Positions 1-8,338 of a stretch of 64,000 nt of DNA are shown in pieces. The notes under the pieces were generated by a model. That model ran no database searches, was not told where the DNA came from, and worked only from the letters and a program-made list of their open reading frames with translations. The stretch spans positions 1,240,001-1,304,000 of the forward strand of contig CANNDZ010000001.1 of NCBI GenBank assembly GCA_947503575.1, given 5' to 3'. A program made the translations under genes and the position numbers. The number at the start of each line of letters is the position of its first letter. Position 1 is the stretch's first letter. The DNA comes from an uncultured Kordiimonas sp. (GTDB taxonomy: Bacteria > Pseudomonadota > Alphaproteobacteria > Sphingomonadales > Kordiimonadaceae).

Positions 1-1
1 C

Positions 2-754
2 AGACGCGTGCGTAAGGCTTTTGAGGAACGCGGCATACAAGACTTCCGTGACGTGTCCATTGAGGTTGTCGGTGCAGAAGCCGTCTATGGCCCCCATGCA
101 CAGGCGAACGACACTCGGGAAGTCATGTGCAAATTTGGCCTGCATCACGATGATCCGAAGGCACTGGCGTTTGCATCGGCGGAGCTGGCATATCTGGGCA
201 CATCTGGCACACCGGGCATGAGCGGCCTTGGCGGCGGGCGGTTCAAGCCGCAGCCTCTGATGCGCATCCATTCCGGCCTGATGAAAAAGTCAACCGTGCC
301 AGTAAAGGTTCAGGTGGGGGACGCGATCATTGCAGAAGAACCGTATGACGTGGGCGAAACGTCCGACCTGGCAAATGGTCCGGCGATGCCCATTGCGCCC
401 GCTGATGTTCAACCCGATTGGGTGGAAGTACCGCTGGAAAAACTGTGTTATGCGCGCAGCGGCGACAAAGGCAACAAAGCCAACGTGGGACTGATGGTGC
501 GCGATCCTAAATATCTGCCTATTTTGGAAGGGCAGGTCACAGCAGACGCTGTTTCCACCTATTTTAGCCATTTGGTATACGGAAGTGTATCGCGCTATGC
601 CTTGCCCGGATTTGGGGCCTATAATTTCCTGATGACCGAAGCGCTGGGCGGCGGCGCAACGGCCTCTATCCGCATGGATAGCCAAGGCAAGGCTTATGGT
701 CAGATGCTGCTGTCGATGCCTGTGAAAGTGCCGCCGGAGTGGGGCCTCGCTTAA
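2..754 (+). CDS. AtuA/DUF1446 family protein, C-terminal part (5' end outside window)
   Basis: The reading frame is open to the window edge, so the gene is truncated at its 5' end and only about 250 C-terminal residues are visible. They cover the end of the DUF1446 (AtuA) domain with a Gly-rich segment (residues 64-80), then the AtuA-like C-terminal domain with its conserved RSGDKGNKAN motif and a PGFGAYNFL segment. The family takes its name from acyclic terpene utilisation in Pseudomonas. Many alphaproteobacterial members lie instead in acyl-CoA or branched-chain degradation clusters, and their reaction is not established. The stop codon overlaps that of the convergent allantoicase gene. Family assignment is firm, substrate unknown. 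The gene probably belongs to an operon to the left and not to the purine cluster. Confidence 0.85.
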   Translation, partial: RRVRKAFEERGIQDFRDVSIEVVGAEAVYGPHAQANDTREVMCKFGLHHDDPKALAFASAELAYLGTSGTPGMSGLGGGRFKPQPLMRIHSGLMKKSTVPVKVQVGDAIIAEEPYDVGETSDLANGPAMPIAPADVQPDWVEVPLEKLCYARSGDKGNKANVGLMVRDPKYLPILEGQVTADAVSTYFSHLVYGSVSRYALPGFGAYNFLMTEALGGGATASIRMDSQGKAYGQMLLSMPVKVPPEWGLA

Positions 755-1752
755 TCAAAGACTGGTTTGCCAAACAGGCGCAGACGGCTGATGCCCCCGT
801 CCGGGAAGATATTGATCCGTACATGTGTGATGGGTGCGCCGTCTGCCGTAGGCTTGAAGCTATGTTCGGCGTCCGGGCCCAACTCGTTTTTTTCCAGCAA
901 TAGTGGCCAGCTTTCGCTGTCTTTCAAAATTGCATCTGTGTCGGTGGTCGTAACGCTCGTGCCTTGAAGCGATACCGCCGCCGGGTAATTGCCCTTGAAG
1001 TAAGCTGTATCGACCAGAATGTCTTCAATGACGCCCCGATGACCCAGCGCGACGACCGCCCAATCATTGCCGGGTTCGCGGCGGCGGCGGGTTTCCCAGC
1101 CATCGCCCATGTTGATGCCCTTGCCCGGTGCCATCAGGTTGGCGAGCGTGCCAAAATGTTCATCATTTGCGAAAATGGGCCTGCCGCCATTTTTTGCGGC
1201 CAGTAGATCGACAGTTTTTGAAGCATCTTCCGGCAGCCAACCCCGGTGCACCTGACCGTACACTCGCAGCCGGGCAATGCCGCCATCAGGGTACATATGC
1301 AGCCGCAAATGCGTGTAAGGCTGTTGCGCATCAACATCAATTAGGTGCTGGCTGTTACCGTTTAGAGCGCGGCGGCTGACAATTTCTGTCCATATGGCCT
1401 TTTCTCCCGGCATTTCATTGGGTGTTTCACTGTGCCACACGCAGGCTTCCAGCGACGCTTCGGGTGGGTAGTTGCCCGTAAAATGGCGCGTGTCTATATC
1501 GACAGCCGCGATGATGCCGGGCTGCCCCAGCCACACTATACAGTAATCATGACCGGGGGTGCGTTTACGGCGCGATTCCCATCCGTCCATCCATTTGCCG
1601 TGATCGTCATATTTACCAGGAATAAAGACCGGGTCTTCCGGTTTGATGAGCCGTTCCTTGGGTGCAAAAAAATCATCTGTTGCATAAATCACCGCAGCGC
1701 CAAGACGCGGATCGGCAAGGTTGATATTGGTTTTGGATTTATCGGTAGACAT
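751..1752 (-). CDS. alc: Allantoicase
   Basis: Allantoicase hydrolyses allantoate to ureidoglycolate and urea in cytosolic purine breakdown. The 333-residue protein shows the two homologous jelly-roll halves typical of the family. The repeated signatures are GKWMDGWESRRKR and GINMGDGWETRRRR, each followed by a W.V..LG..G.I..V.VDT..F.GNYP motif. The ATG at 1752 is preferred over the upstream TTG because it begins a normal MSTDKSK N-terminus. It is the last gene of a minus-strand run gntR-puuE-uraD-alc, placed 57 bases after uraD, and the gap contains short TCAGG repeats. The product feeds AllA, encoded at 10,339, and the urea feeds urease at 13.9-18.9 kb. Confidence 0.95.
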   Translation of the reverse strand: MSTDKSKTNINLADPRLGAAVIYATDDFFAPKERLIKPEDPVFIPGKYDDHGKWMDGWESRRKRTPGHDYCIVWLGQPGIIAAVDIDTRHFTGNYPPEASLEACVWHSETPNEMPGEKAIWTEIVSRRALNGNSQHLIDVDAQQPYTHLRLHMYPDGGIARLRVYGQVHRGWLPEDASKTVDLLAAKNGGRPIFANDEHFGTLANLMAPGKGINMGDGWETRRRREPGNDWAVVALGHRGVIEDILVDTAYFKGNYPAAVSLQGTSVTTTDTDAILKDSESWPLLLEKNELGPDAEHSFKPTADGAPITHVRINIFPDGGISRLRLFGKPVFD

Positions 1753-1778
1753 GAGGATACTCTGTACTTTCAAAAATA

Positions 1779-1823
1779 TTCAGGCCAAGTCAGGCCAGTT
1801 CAGATGATGTCAGGTCAGGTCAG
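1779..1823. repeat. Short imperfect TCAGG tandem repeats between uraD and alc
   Basis: Two copies of TCAGGCCA(A/G) lie back to back at 1780-1799. They are followed by TCAG, a six-base spacer, and three more TCAGG units at 1810-1823 that run into the end of uraD. The unit is seen directly. Replication slippage or a regulatory role is only conjecture. Confidence 0.6.
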
Positions 1824-2325
1824 CAAGGCGGAAGCCAGCGATTTTATGAATCTCATCCATGGCAGTGCGGAACTCGCGTTCCCGATCATTGTTCAGGCGG
1901 GCGCGAAATGCCGCCAGGATACTGTGCCGGTCATGACCCTTAACCGCAATGATGAAGGGGAAACCAAACTTCTGTTTGTAAGCAGCATTTAGTGTTTGGA
2001 ATTCTTCGAATTCTTCGGTTGTGCACTGGTCAAGGCCCGCACCTTTTTGCTCTGTGCGCGATTCTTTGGTCAGATCACCCGCCACCGCAGCCTTTCCTGC
2101 AAGGTCCGGGTGCGCGCACACAAGCGCCATTTGACGCGTTTCATCTGCAGCTTCAACCGCATCGCGCATGGCGACTGTGAGCTGTTCAAGCGTATCAATG
2201 CTGGTGGCAGTTCGCTGGTCCCACACGGTTTCTGCGACCCAGGGTGAGTGCTCATAAATACCGCCGTAAACATCTGTAAAAGTTTCGCGGTTACACAGGC
2301 TGGCCTTAAGTTTCATATCAGTCAT
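1810..2325 (-). CDS. uraD: 2-oxo-4-hydroxy-4-carboxy-5-ureidoimidazoline (OHCU) decarboxylase
   Basis: UraD decarboxylates OHCU to S-allantoin, the last step of the urate-to-allantoin conversion. The 171-residue product matches the family length. It contains the conserved AHPDLAGKAA motif, the E..FQ.LN..Y..KFGFPFI.AVKG segment, and the C-terminal R..N....E...A..EI.KIA.FRL..L block. The ATG at 2325 overlaps the puuE stop codon (ATGA), which fixes the start; the longer upstream frame lies inside puuE. It lies between puuE and alc, so three consecutive pathway enzymes are translationally coupled under the GntR-family gene. Confidence 0.95.
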   Translation of the reverse strand: MTDMKLKASLCNRETFTDVYGGIYEHSPWVAETVWDQRTATSIDTLEQLTVAMRDAVEAADETRQMALVCAHPDLAGKAAVAGDLTKESRTEQKGAGLDQCTTEEFEEFQTLNAAYKQKFGFPFIIAVKGHDRHSILAAFRARLNNDREREFRTAMDEIHKIAGFRLADLT

Positions 2326-3242
2326 GCGCCGTTTCCCGGATAAGGGTGTGTCGCCCGCCAATGGCGTGCAATATCGACCCGGCGGGCAAACCAAACGTGT
2401 TTATGGTTCTTTGCATACTCGAGGAAGCGCCGTAGAGCCTGAATGCGCCCCGGTCTGCCAATAATACGGCAATGCAACCCGACAGACATCATTTTGGGGT
2501 GGTCCGCGCCTTCTGCGTACAGCGCGTCAAATGTATCCTTCAGGTAACTGAAGAACTGATCGCCAGCGTTGAACCCCTGCGGGCTGGCAAACCGCATATC
2601 GTTAGCATCCAGCGTGTAGGGCACAATAAGCTGCGGGGTGCCACCGATGTCGCGCCAGAACGGCAGGTCATCGGAATAATCGTCAGCGTCATATAGGAAG
2701 CCGCCATATTCAGCGACCAAACGGCTGGTGTTGGGGCCTGTGCGCCCGGTGTACCAGCCTAAGGGCCGCTCGCCGATAAGGTCTGTCAGGATTGTCATGG
2801 CGCGCTCTATGTGTTCGCGCTCAATATCTTCCGGCACGTCCTGATAATTGATCCATTTATAGCCATGACTACAGATTTCATGGCCGGCTGCAACGCAAGC
2901 CTTGGCGACTTCAGGGTGTTTTTGCAGCGCGGTGGCAACGGCAAATACCGTGATCGGGATGTCATAGTCTGCGAACAAGCGCAGCAACCGCCATACGCCA
3001 GCCCGGCTGCCGTATTCATAGATCGATTCCATGCTCATGTGGCGCGCGCCGGTGATGGTGGGGGCATTGATAATTTCTGAAAGGAAAGTTTCTGCCCCAG
3101 CATCACCGTTCAGTACACAGTTTTCGCCGCCTTCTTCATAGTTCATCACCAGTTGTACTGCAATGCGCGCGCCGTCCGGCCAGTTGGCGTGTGGCGGCGT
3201 CGCCCCGTAGCCGATCAGGTCTCGAGCGTGAGTATCCTTCAT
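2322..3242 (-). CDS. puuE: Allantoinase, PuuE (polysaccharide-deacetylase fold) type
   Basis: PuuE-type allantoinase opens the hydantoin ring of allantoin to give allantoate. It belongs to the NodB/polysaccharide deacetylase superfamily and not to the amidohydrolase-type allantoinases. The 306 residues include the family N-terminus (RDLIGYGATPPHANWP), the NYEEGGE segment, and the SHGY.WI.Y metal-site region. Also present are GWYTGRTGPNTSRL and DDYSDDLPFW, both hallmarks of PuuE. The ATG at 3242 overlaps the gntR stop codon and the gene ends in an ATGA overlap with uraD, so it is tightly coupled on both sides. Confidence 0.96.
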   Translation of the reverse strand: MKDTHARDLIGYGATPPHANWPDGARIAVQLVMNYEEGGENCVLNGDAGAETFLSEIINAPTITGARHMSMESIYEYGSRAGVWRLLRLFADYDIPITVFAVATALQKHPEVAKACVAAGHEICSHGYKWINYQDVPEDIEREHIERAMTILTDLIGERPLGWYTGRTGPNTSRLVAEYGGFLYDADDYSDDLPFWRDIGGTPQLIVPYTLDANDMRFASPQGFNAGDQFFSYLKDTFDALYAEGADHPKMMSVGLHCRIIGRPGRIQALRRFLEYAKNHKHVWFARRVDIARHWRATHPYPGNGA

Positions 3243-3982
3243 GCTGACCTCATGGGAGCAAAGGCAGATACAAGATCGTTTTGCTTTTCTGGTTTGTTGA
3301 ATTCAAGCTGAGCTTCGATTTCCCGCAAATGGCTGTCGAGAATATCCTGTGCCGACGACAGGTCACCGTCTCGCATGGCGGCAACTATCTTTGCATGATC
3401 CCCGCCGGAGCAATTGGAGCCGTTATTTGATGGGCCGTACAGCGCCACAATGAGCGATGTTTGAAACACGAGCTGCTTCAGGAACTCAAGCATAACCCTG
3501 TTGCCCGCAAGCCGCGCCAAATGCAGGTGGAAATCGCCGGTTAGTCGTATCCAGCGGCCTACATCGCCAGCGGTAAGCGCGGTTCGTTCTTGCTCAAGGT
3601 GGTCTTCAAGTGCGGTGATAGATGCGGGTGCGATTGTGCTGGCTGCCTGCTGTAGCAAGGCGTGTTCGATCATGCGGCGGCTTTCAAACACGTCGCGTGC
3701 TTCTGCGGGGGTTGGTGACGCCACAACCGCCCCGCGGTTGCGATGCAGGTCGACAATATTGTCGCGCTTGAGCAGCAGAAACGCACGTCGGACGGTGGTC
3801 CGACCCACGCCAAAAATACTGCATAACGACTCTTCCGTCAGTTTGGTGCCAGGGGCCAGCCGCCGTTCCAGAACACTGTCGCGCACGTGGGCGCACACGT
3901 CCTCTTCGGTCATGGGCGCTTCGGCCATGTGGGTCTTTGCCGTACTGCTATTTGCTATGGTGGCAGCGCTTGCCATCGTCAT
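3239..3982 (-). CDS. GntR family regulator, FadR/FCD subfamily, probable purine-catabolism regulator
   Basis: The protein (247 residues from the ATG at 3982) has an N-terminal winged helix with a GRTTVRRAFLLLKRDNIV recognition segment. An FCD ligand-binding domain follows, with the metal/ligand residues of the D...H......H type (GDFHLHLARLAGNR, a GGDHAKIV helix and an SHLREIE end). It is the first gene of gntR-puuE-uraD-alc and divergent from uraH-xdhABC-puuD-allA. That position makes it the obvious local regulator, probably sensing a purine intermediate; the effector is inferred, not shown. The longer frame begins with TTG at 4042 inside the presumed operator, so an internal ATG is more likely. 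The exact start remains uncertain. Confidence 0.85.
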   Translation of the reverse strand: MTMASAATIANSSTAKTHMAEAPMTEEDVCAHVRDSVLERRLAPGTKLTEESLCSIFGVGRTTVRRAFLLLKRDNIVDLHRNRGAVVASPTPAEARDVFESRRMIEHALLQQAASTIAPASITALEDHLEQERTALTAGDVGRWIRLTGDFHLHLARLAGNRVMLEFLKQLVFQTSLIVALYGPSNNGSNCSGGDHAKIVAAMRDGDLSSAQDILDSHLREIEAQLEFNKPEKQNDLVSAFAPMRSA

Positions 3983-4040
3983 TCCACTGTTTTTTGCGTA
4001 TTTTCCGTCACGCAGTAAGCGAATTGTCCCGTCTGCAGGC

Positions 4041-4056
4041 AAATTGTCAACAATTT
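4041..4056. promoter_or_regulatory. FadR-type operator palindrome between gntR and uraH
   Basis: AAATTGT-CA-ACAATTT is a perfect inverted repeat with seven-base arms and a two-base centre. Its core TTGTCAACAA matches the t.GT-N(0-3)-AC.a consensus known for FadR-subfamily GntR regulators. It lies in the divergent promoter region of the FCD regulator and the uraH-led operon. Autoregulation and control of both operons is inferred. Confidence 0.7.
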
Positions 4057-4163
4057 ATGGGTAAAAGTGTCGACGATTGGCTTTACAATTCTACTTTCCT
4101 GCTTCAGGCTTTATGGTTGAAAGTGAAACAAGCAAAAGACCGTATACAAAGGTAAGGAATACC

Positions 4164-4517
4164 GTGGGTAAGCTGACAACACATGTTCTGGACACGGCAA
4201 CAGGCTGTCCCGGCGGCGGCATCAAGGTGCGGCTGTTCCGCCTGGAAGGCGATGCACGCACCCTTCTGGCAGAAAGTGTGACCAACTCTGATGGTCGTGT
4301 GGATGCACCGCTGTTGTCAGGGGATGATTTCCGTACTGGCAGCTATGAGCTTGAATTCGGTGCAGGCGATTATTTCCGGGCACAGGGCACGGCGCTGCCT
4401 GACCCTGCATTCCTTGATAGGGTACCCATCCGCTTTGGTATCGCAGACGACGATGCACATTATCATGTACCCTTGCTCATTTCGCCGTATGGCTACAGCA
4501 CGTATCGTGGCAGTTAA
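4164..4517 (+). CDS. uraH: 5-hydroxyisourate hydrolase (transthyretin-like)
   Basis: HIU hydrolase converts 5-hydroxyisourate, the product of urate oxidation, to OHCU. From the GTG at 4164 the protein is 117 residues, the normal size. It carries the N-terminal GKLTTHVLDTATGCPG motif, the RVDAPLL region and the C-terminal YSTYRGS signature of the active site. A ribosome site (GGTAAGG at 4151) sits just before this GTG. The longer frame starting at 4077 would add an unrelated N-terminus and is rejected. It begins the plus-strand operon uraH-xdhA-xdhB-xdhC-puuD-allA. Confidence 0.95.
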   Translation: MGKLTTHVLDTATGCPGGGIKVRLFRLEGDARTLLAESVTNSDGRVDAPLLSGDDFRTGSYELEFGAGDYFRAQGTALPDPAFLDRVPIRFGIADDDAHYHVPLLISPYGYSTYRGS

Positions 4518-4526
4518 GGGGCGGGC

Positions 4527-6008
4527 ATGAGCAATGTAATCCGATTTCTGCTGGATGGTGAAGTGGTCGAACTGGCGGGGGTGGACCCAACGGATACGGT
4601 ACTGAACCATTTACGTTACCGGATGGCACGCACAGGCACCAAGGAAGGGTGTGCTGAAGGGGATTGCGGCGCCTGCACTGTGATAGTGGGCGAGCTGGAT
4701 GGTGACAGTGTGCGCTACCAGGCGGTGAATGCCTGCATTCTGTTTTTGCCCGTGCTGGATGGCAAAGAATTGCTAACGGTGGAAAGCCTGCGCAAGCCAG
4801 ATGGTAGCCTGCATCCGGTGCAGCAGGCGATGGTGGATACTCACGGCTCCCAGTGTGGTTTTTGCACGCCGGGTATTGTCATGTCGCTTTATGCCCACTG
4901 GTTGATGAGCGGCCCCACCGATACTGCGAGCATTGAAGATGCGCTGGCCGGTAACCTGTGCCGCTGCACGGGGTACGGTCCGATTATTGAAGCCGCACAG
5001 AAGGTGGGCGGTGCGGACGATGCTGTGCGGCGGGCCCAAGTCGCCGCGCTTAGGTCAATCCAGCGGACAGAAACGCTGAAAATGCAGGCAAAAAGTCGGC
5101 TAACCAGTCTTGAAAAGCAATATTTCGCGCCCGTAACGGTTGATGCGCTGGCTGATATTGCAGCGGCGTACCCTGATGCCACATTCCTGGCGGGTGGTAC
5201 AGATGTCGGCCTGTGGGTCACCAAACAACACCGGGAGCTGGAAACGGTGATTTACATCGGCGATGTGGCTGACCTAAAGGTGATTGACGACACCGGTGAA
5301 GCACTCGAAATTGGGGCAGGCGTTAGCTACACGGACGAGATGGACACGCTGGCTCAGTATTATCCTGATATGGGCGAACTGATCCGCCGTATCGGGTCTG
5401 TGCAAATCAGAAACAGCGGCACCATTGGCGGCAACATCGCTAACGGATCGCCGATTGGTGACAGCATGCCCGCGCTTATTGCGGCTGGTGCAACGCTTGT
5501 GCTGCGAAAAGGCGCGGACCAGCGCATGATGCCGCTTGAGGATTATTTCATCGATTATGGCAAACAGGACCTGTTGCCCGGTGAATTTGTCGAGAAGGTG
5601 ATTGTGCCCAAACCTGCCACGAACCAGCATTTCAGGGCCTACAAACTCTCCAAACGCTTTGATCAGGATATTTCCGCTGTGTGCGGATGTTTCCGCCTGA
5701 CCCTTGACGGTGGCACGGTCGCCGACGCGCGCATCTGCTATGGCGGCATGGCCGCTACACCCAAGCGCGCTACTGCTGCCGAAGCCGCTCTTGTCGGCAA
5801 ACCCTGGTCGGAAGCCACCGTGCGCGCCGCCATGCAGGCAATGGAAGCGGACTATACACCCCTGACCGATATGCGGGCGTCTGCTGATTACCGGATGGCG
5901 TCAGCGAAAAACCTACTGCTAAAAGCATATGCGGAAATAGAAGCCAAAGGCCCGACCCGAGTGCTTGAGCATCGAGAGACTGCATGCGGAGAACGCGCGC
6001 ATGGCTGA
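4527..6008 (+). CDS. xdhA: Xanthine dehydrogenase small subunit (2x[2Fe-2S], FAD)
   Basis: This subunit passes electrons from the molybdenum centre to NAD+ through two [2Fe-2S] clusters and FAD during hypoxanthine and xanthine oxidation. The plant-type ferredoxin cysteines are at 42, 47, 50 and about 72. The second cluster uses QCGFCTPG (about 111-118) and LCRCTGYGPI (about 146-155). The FAD domain follows from about residue 190 (FLAGGTDVGLW, GGNIANGSPIGD), then the CO-dehydrogenase flavoprotein C-terminal domain. At 493 residues it is a typical bacterial XdhA. A GGGGCGGGC ribosome site precedes the ATG. It overlaps xdhB by eight bases. Confidence 0.97.
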   Translation: MSNVIRFLLDGEVVELAGVDPTDTVLNHLRYRMARTGTKEGCAEGDCGACTVIVGELDGDSVRYQAVNACILFLPVLDGKELLTVESLRKPDGSLHPVQQAMVDTHGSQCGFCTPGIVMSLYAHWLMSGPTDTASIEDALAGNLCRCTGYGPIIEAAQKVGGADDAVRRAQVAALRSIQRTETLKMQAKSRLTSLEKQYFAPVTVDALADIAAAYPDATFLAGGTDVGLWVTKQHRELETVIYIGDVADLKVIDDTGEALEIGAGVSYTDEMDTLAQYYPDMGELIRRIGSVQIRNSGTIGGNIANGSPIGDSMPALIAAGATLVLRKGADQRMMPLEDYFIDYGKQDLLPGEFVEKVIVPKPATNQHFRAYKLSKRFDQDISAVCGCFRLTLDGGTVADARICYGGMAATPKRATAAEAALVGKPWSEATVRAAMQAMEADYTPLTDMRASADYRMASAKNLLLKAYAEIEAKGPTRVLEHRETACGERAHG

Positions 6009-8334
6009 AATGCTCTCGGAAATAAAAGGTGCCGTCCATAAGGAACTGCGCCACGACAGCGCGCACAAGCACGTATCGGGCGACGCGGTCTATATTGATG
6101 ATTTGCCGGAGCCTAAAAACCTGCTGCATATTTATGTGGCCATGAGCGAAAAGCCGCACGCGCGTATCACGTCCATGGATTTGGCTGCTGTAAGAACAGC
6201 CAAAGATGTCGTGCTGGCACTGACAGCAGACGATATTCCCGGCCATAACGACGTAAGCCCGTTTGCAGGGGATGACCCGCTCTTGGCAGATGGTTTGGTG
6301 GAATATATCGGGCAGCCAATTTTTGCTGTTGCCGCTGAAACATTGGAAGCCGCGCGTGCTGGGGCAAAGCTTGCTAAGGTTCAGTACGAAGCGTTGCCCG
6401 CTGTCACCACCATTGATCAGGCGCTTGCCGCCGATAGCGCAATTGAACCTATGCAGACAATGGGTCACGGCGACCCGGAGCGGGCTCTGGCGTCCGCTTC
6501 CCACCGCACGCAGGGCAGCTTCCGCATCGGCGGGCAGGATCATTTTTATCTTGAAGGGCAAATCGCAGTTGCCACACCGCAGGAAGACGGCGACGTGCAT
6601 GTGTTTTCCTCAACCCAGCATCCGAGCGAAGTGCAGCATCTGGTCGCGCACGTGCTGGGGCGGCCCACCAACGCTGTTACGGTTGAAGTGCGGCGCATGG
6701 GCGGTGGTTTTGGCGGTAAGGAAACGCATCCGGCTATGTTTGCCGCGTTGTCCGCGCTGGTGGCCGTGAAAACCGACAGGCCTGCCAAGCTTCGGCTGGA
6801 TCGCGACGACGATATGGTCGTGACCGGCAAGCGGCATGATTTCCGTTATGATTATGACATTGGTTACAACAGCGATGGCTTGATCACCGGTATCAGCATT
6901 GACATGGCGTCGCGCTGCGGGCGCTCGACCGATCTGTCGCCTGCCATCAATGATCGCGCTATGTTTCATGCAGATAACTGCTACTTCCTGTCGGATGTGG
7001 TGATCAAATCTCACCGCTGCAAAACCCACACCGTGTCCAACACTGCTTTCCGGGGGTTTGGTGGCCCGCAAGGCATGCTAGGCATCGAATATGCGCTGGA
7101 CGATATCGCCCGCGCCCTAGGCAAAGATCCGCTCGGTATCCGACTCCTGAACTTGTATGGCGGTGAAGGTCGGACCACCACACCGTATGGCATGACGGTT
7201 GAGGACAATATCGCGCCAGAATTGATGGAAACATTGGCCGACCAATCCGGTTACCGTGGCAGACGGCAGGAGATTAAGCAGTTTAATGCTTCAAGCCCGT
7301 TCCTGAAAAAGGGTATTGCCCTAACACCAGTGCGGTTTGGCATCAGCTTTACCACCACGCATCTTAACCAGGCGGGCGCGTTGGTGCATGTTTATGCCGA
7401 TGGCAGTGTGCATCTTAACCACGGCGGCACCGAAATGGGGCAGGGGCTGTTTGTTAAGGTTGCGCAGGTGGTGGCGGAAGAATTTCAAATAGATGTTGAC
7501 CACATTAAGATCACGGCAACCACAACTGCCAAGGTGCCTAATACGTCTGCAACGGCGGCGTCTAGTGGCTCTGACCTGAATGGTATGGCGGCGCTGGATG
7601 CCGCCCGCAAAATCAAGGCTCGGCTGGTTAATTTTGCCGCCGAAAAATATGAATGCCCCACGGATCGCATCAGTTTCCGCAACAATCATGTGTATATAGA
7701 AAACCGGGAAATGACCTTTGCCGATCTGGTGCGGGAGGCATACTTGGGCCGGGTTTCGTTGTCGTCAACCGGGTTTTATAAAACGCCCAAAATTCATTAT
7801 GACCGCGCCACGCACAAAGGCAGGCCATTTTTCTACTTCTGTTACGGTGCAGCCGTGTCCGAGGTGATAATCGACACACTCACGGGTGAAAACCGGGTTT
7901 TGCGCACTGACATATTACATGACGCGGGTCGCTCGCTTAACCCGGCGATTGACAAGGGCCAGATTGAAGGCGGCTTTGTGCAAGGCATGGGCTGGCTGAC
8001 GACAGAAGAACTGGTGTTCAGCGATGATGGCCGTTTGATGACCCATGCACCGAGCACCTACAAAATTCCAACCGCCAGCGATAGGCCGGATCAGATGAAT
8101 ATTGAGCTTTATAAGCGCGGCCGTAATGTGGAGGCAACGATTCACCGCTCAAAAGCAGTGGGAGAGCCGCCCTTTATGCTGGCGAACTCGGTTTTCCTGG
8201 CGATCCGCGATGCCATTGCCAGTGTCGGGGACGGCACACAGTCCCCGGACCTGAATGCACCCGCCACGCCAGAGGAAGTCTTGCGCTCGGTGCAGGCACT
8301 GCAAGCGGCCATCACCCAACGGGCCGGGGACTAA
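6001..8334 (+). CDS. xdhB: Xanthine dehydrogenase large (molybdopterin) subunit
   Basis: This is the catalytic molybdenum-cofactor subunit that hydroxylates hypoxanthine and xanthine to urate. The 777-residue protein shows the family motifs FYLEGQ, RRMGGGFGGKE, FRGFGGPQG, a GGTEMGQGLFVKVAQV segment, and the catalytic-glutamate motif AVGEPPFMLANSVF near the C-terminus. The ATG at 6001 has a GGAG ribosome site nine bases upstream and overlaps the xdhA stop. The TTG at 5965 is less likely. It needs XdhC, encoded directly downstream, for insertion of sulfurated cofactor. Confidence 0.97.
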   Translation: MAEMLSEIKGAVHKELRHDSAHKHVSGDAVYIDDLPEPKNLLHIYVAMSEKPHARITSMDLAAVRTAKDVVLALTADDIPGHNDVSPFAGDDPLLADGLVEYIGQPIFAVAAETLEAARAGAKLAKVQYEALPAVTTIDQALAADSAIEPMQTMGHGDPERALASASHRTQGSFRIGGQDHFYLEGQIAVATPQEDGDVHVFSSTQHPSEVQHLVAHVLGRPTNAVTVEVRRMGGGFGGKETHPAMFAALSALVAVKTDRPAKLRLDRDDDMVVTGKRHDFRYDYDIGYNSDGLITGISIDMASRCGRSTDLSPAINDRAMFHADNCYFLSDVVIKSHRCKTHTVSNTAFRGFGGPQGMLGIEYALDDIARALGKDPLGIRLLNLYGGEGRTTTPYGMTVEDNIAPELMETLADQSGYRGRRQEIKQFNASSPFLKKGIALTPVRFGISFTTTHLNQAGALVHVYADGSVHLNHGGTEMGQGLFVKVAQVVAEEFQIDVDHIKITATTTAKVPNTSATAASSGSDLNGMAALDAARKIKARLVNFAAEKYECPTDRISFRNNHVYIENREMTFADLVREAYLGRVSLSSTGFYKTPKIHYDRATHKGRPFFYFCYGAAVSEVIIDTLTGENRVLRTDILHDAGRSLNPAIDKGQIEGGFVQGMGWLTTEELVFSDDGRLMTHAPSTYKIPTASDRPDQMNIELYKRGRNVEATIHRSKAVGEPPFMLANSVFLAIRDAIASVGDGTQSPDLNAPATPEEVLRSVQALQAAITQRAGD

Positions 8335-8338
8335 GGCG

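Noticed and set aside
3239-4042. Longer GntR frame starting with TTG at 4042
   Set aside because: This start falls within the FadR-type palindrome and adds 20 residues without homology; an internal ATG is preferred.
5770-6600. 276-residue minus-strand frame across the xdhA-xdhB junction
   Set aside because: It is a shadow of two clearly recognised genes and has no family motif.
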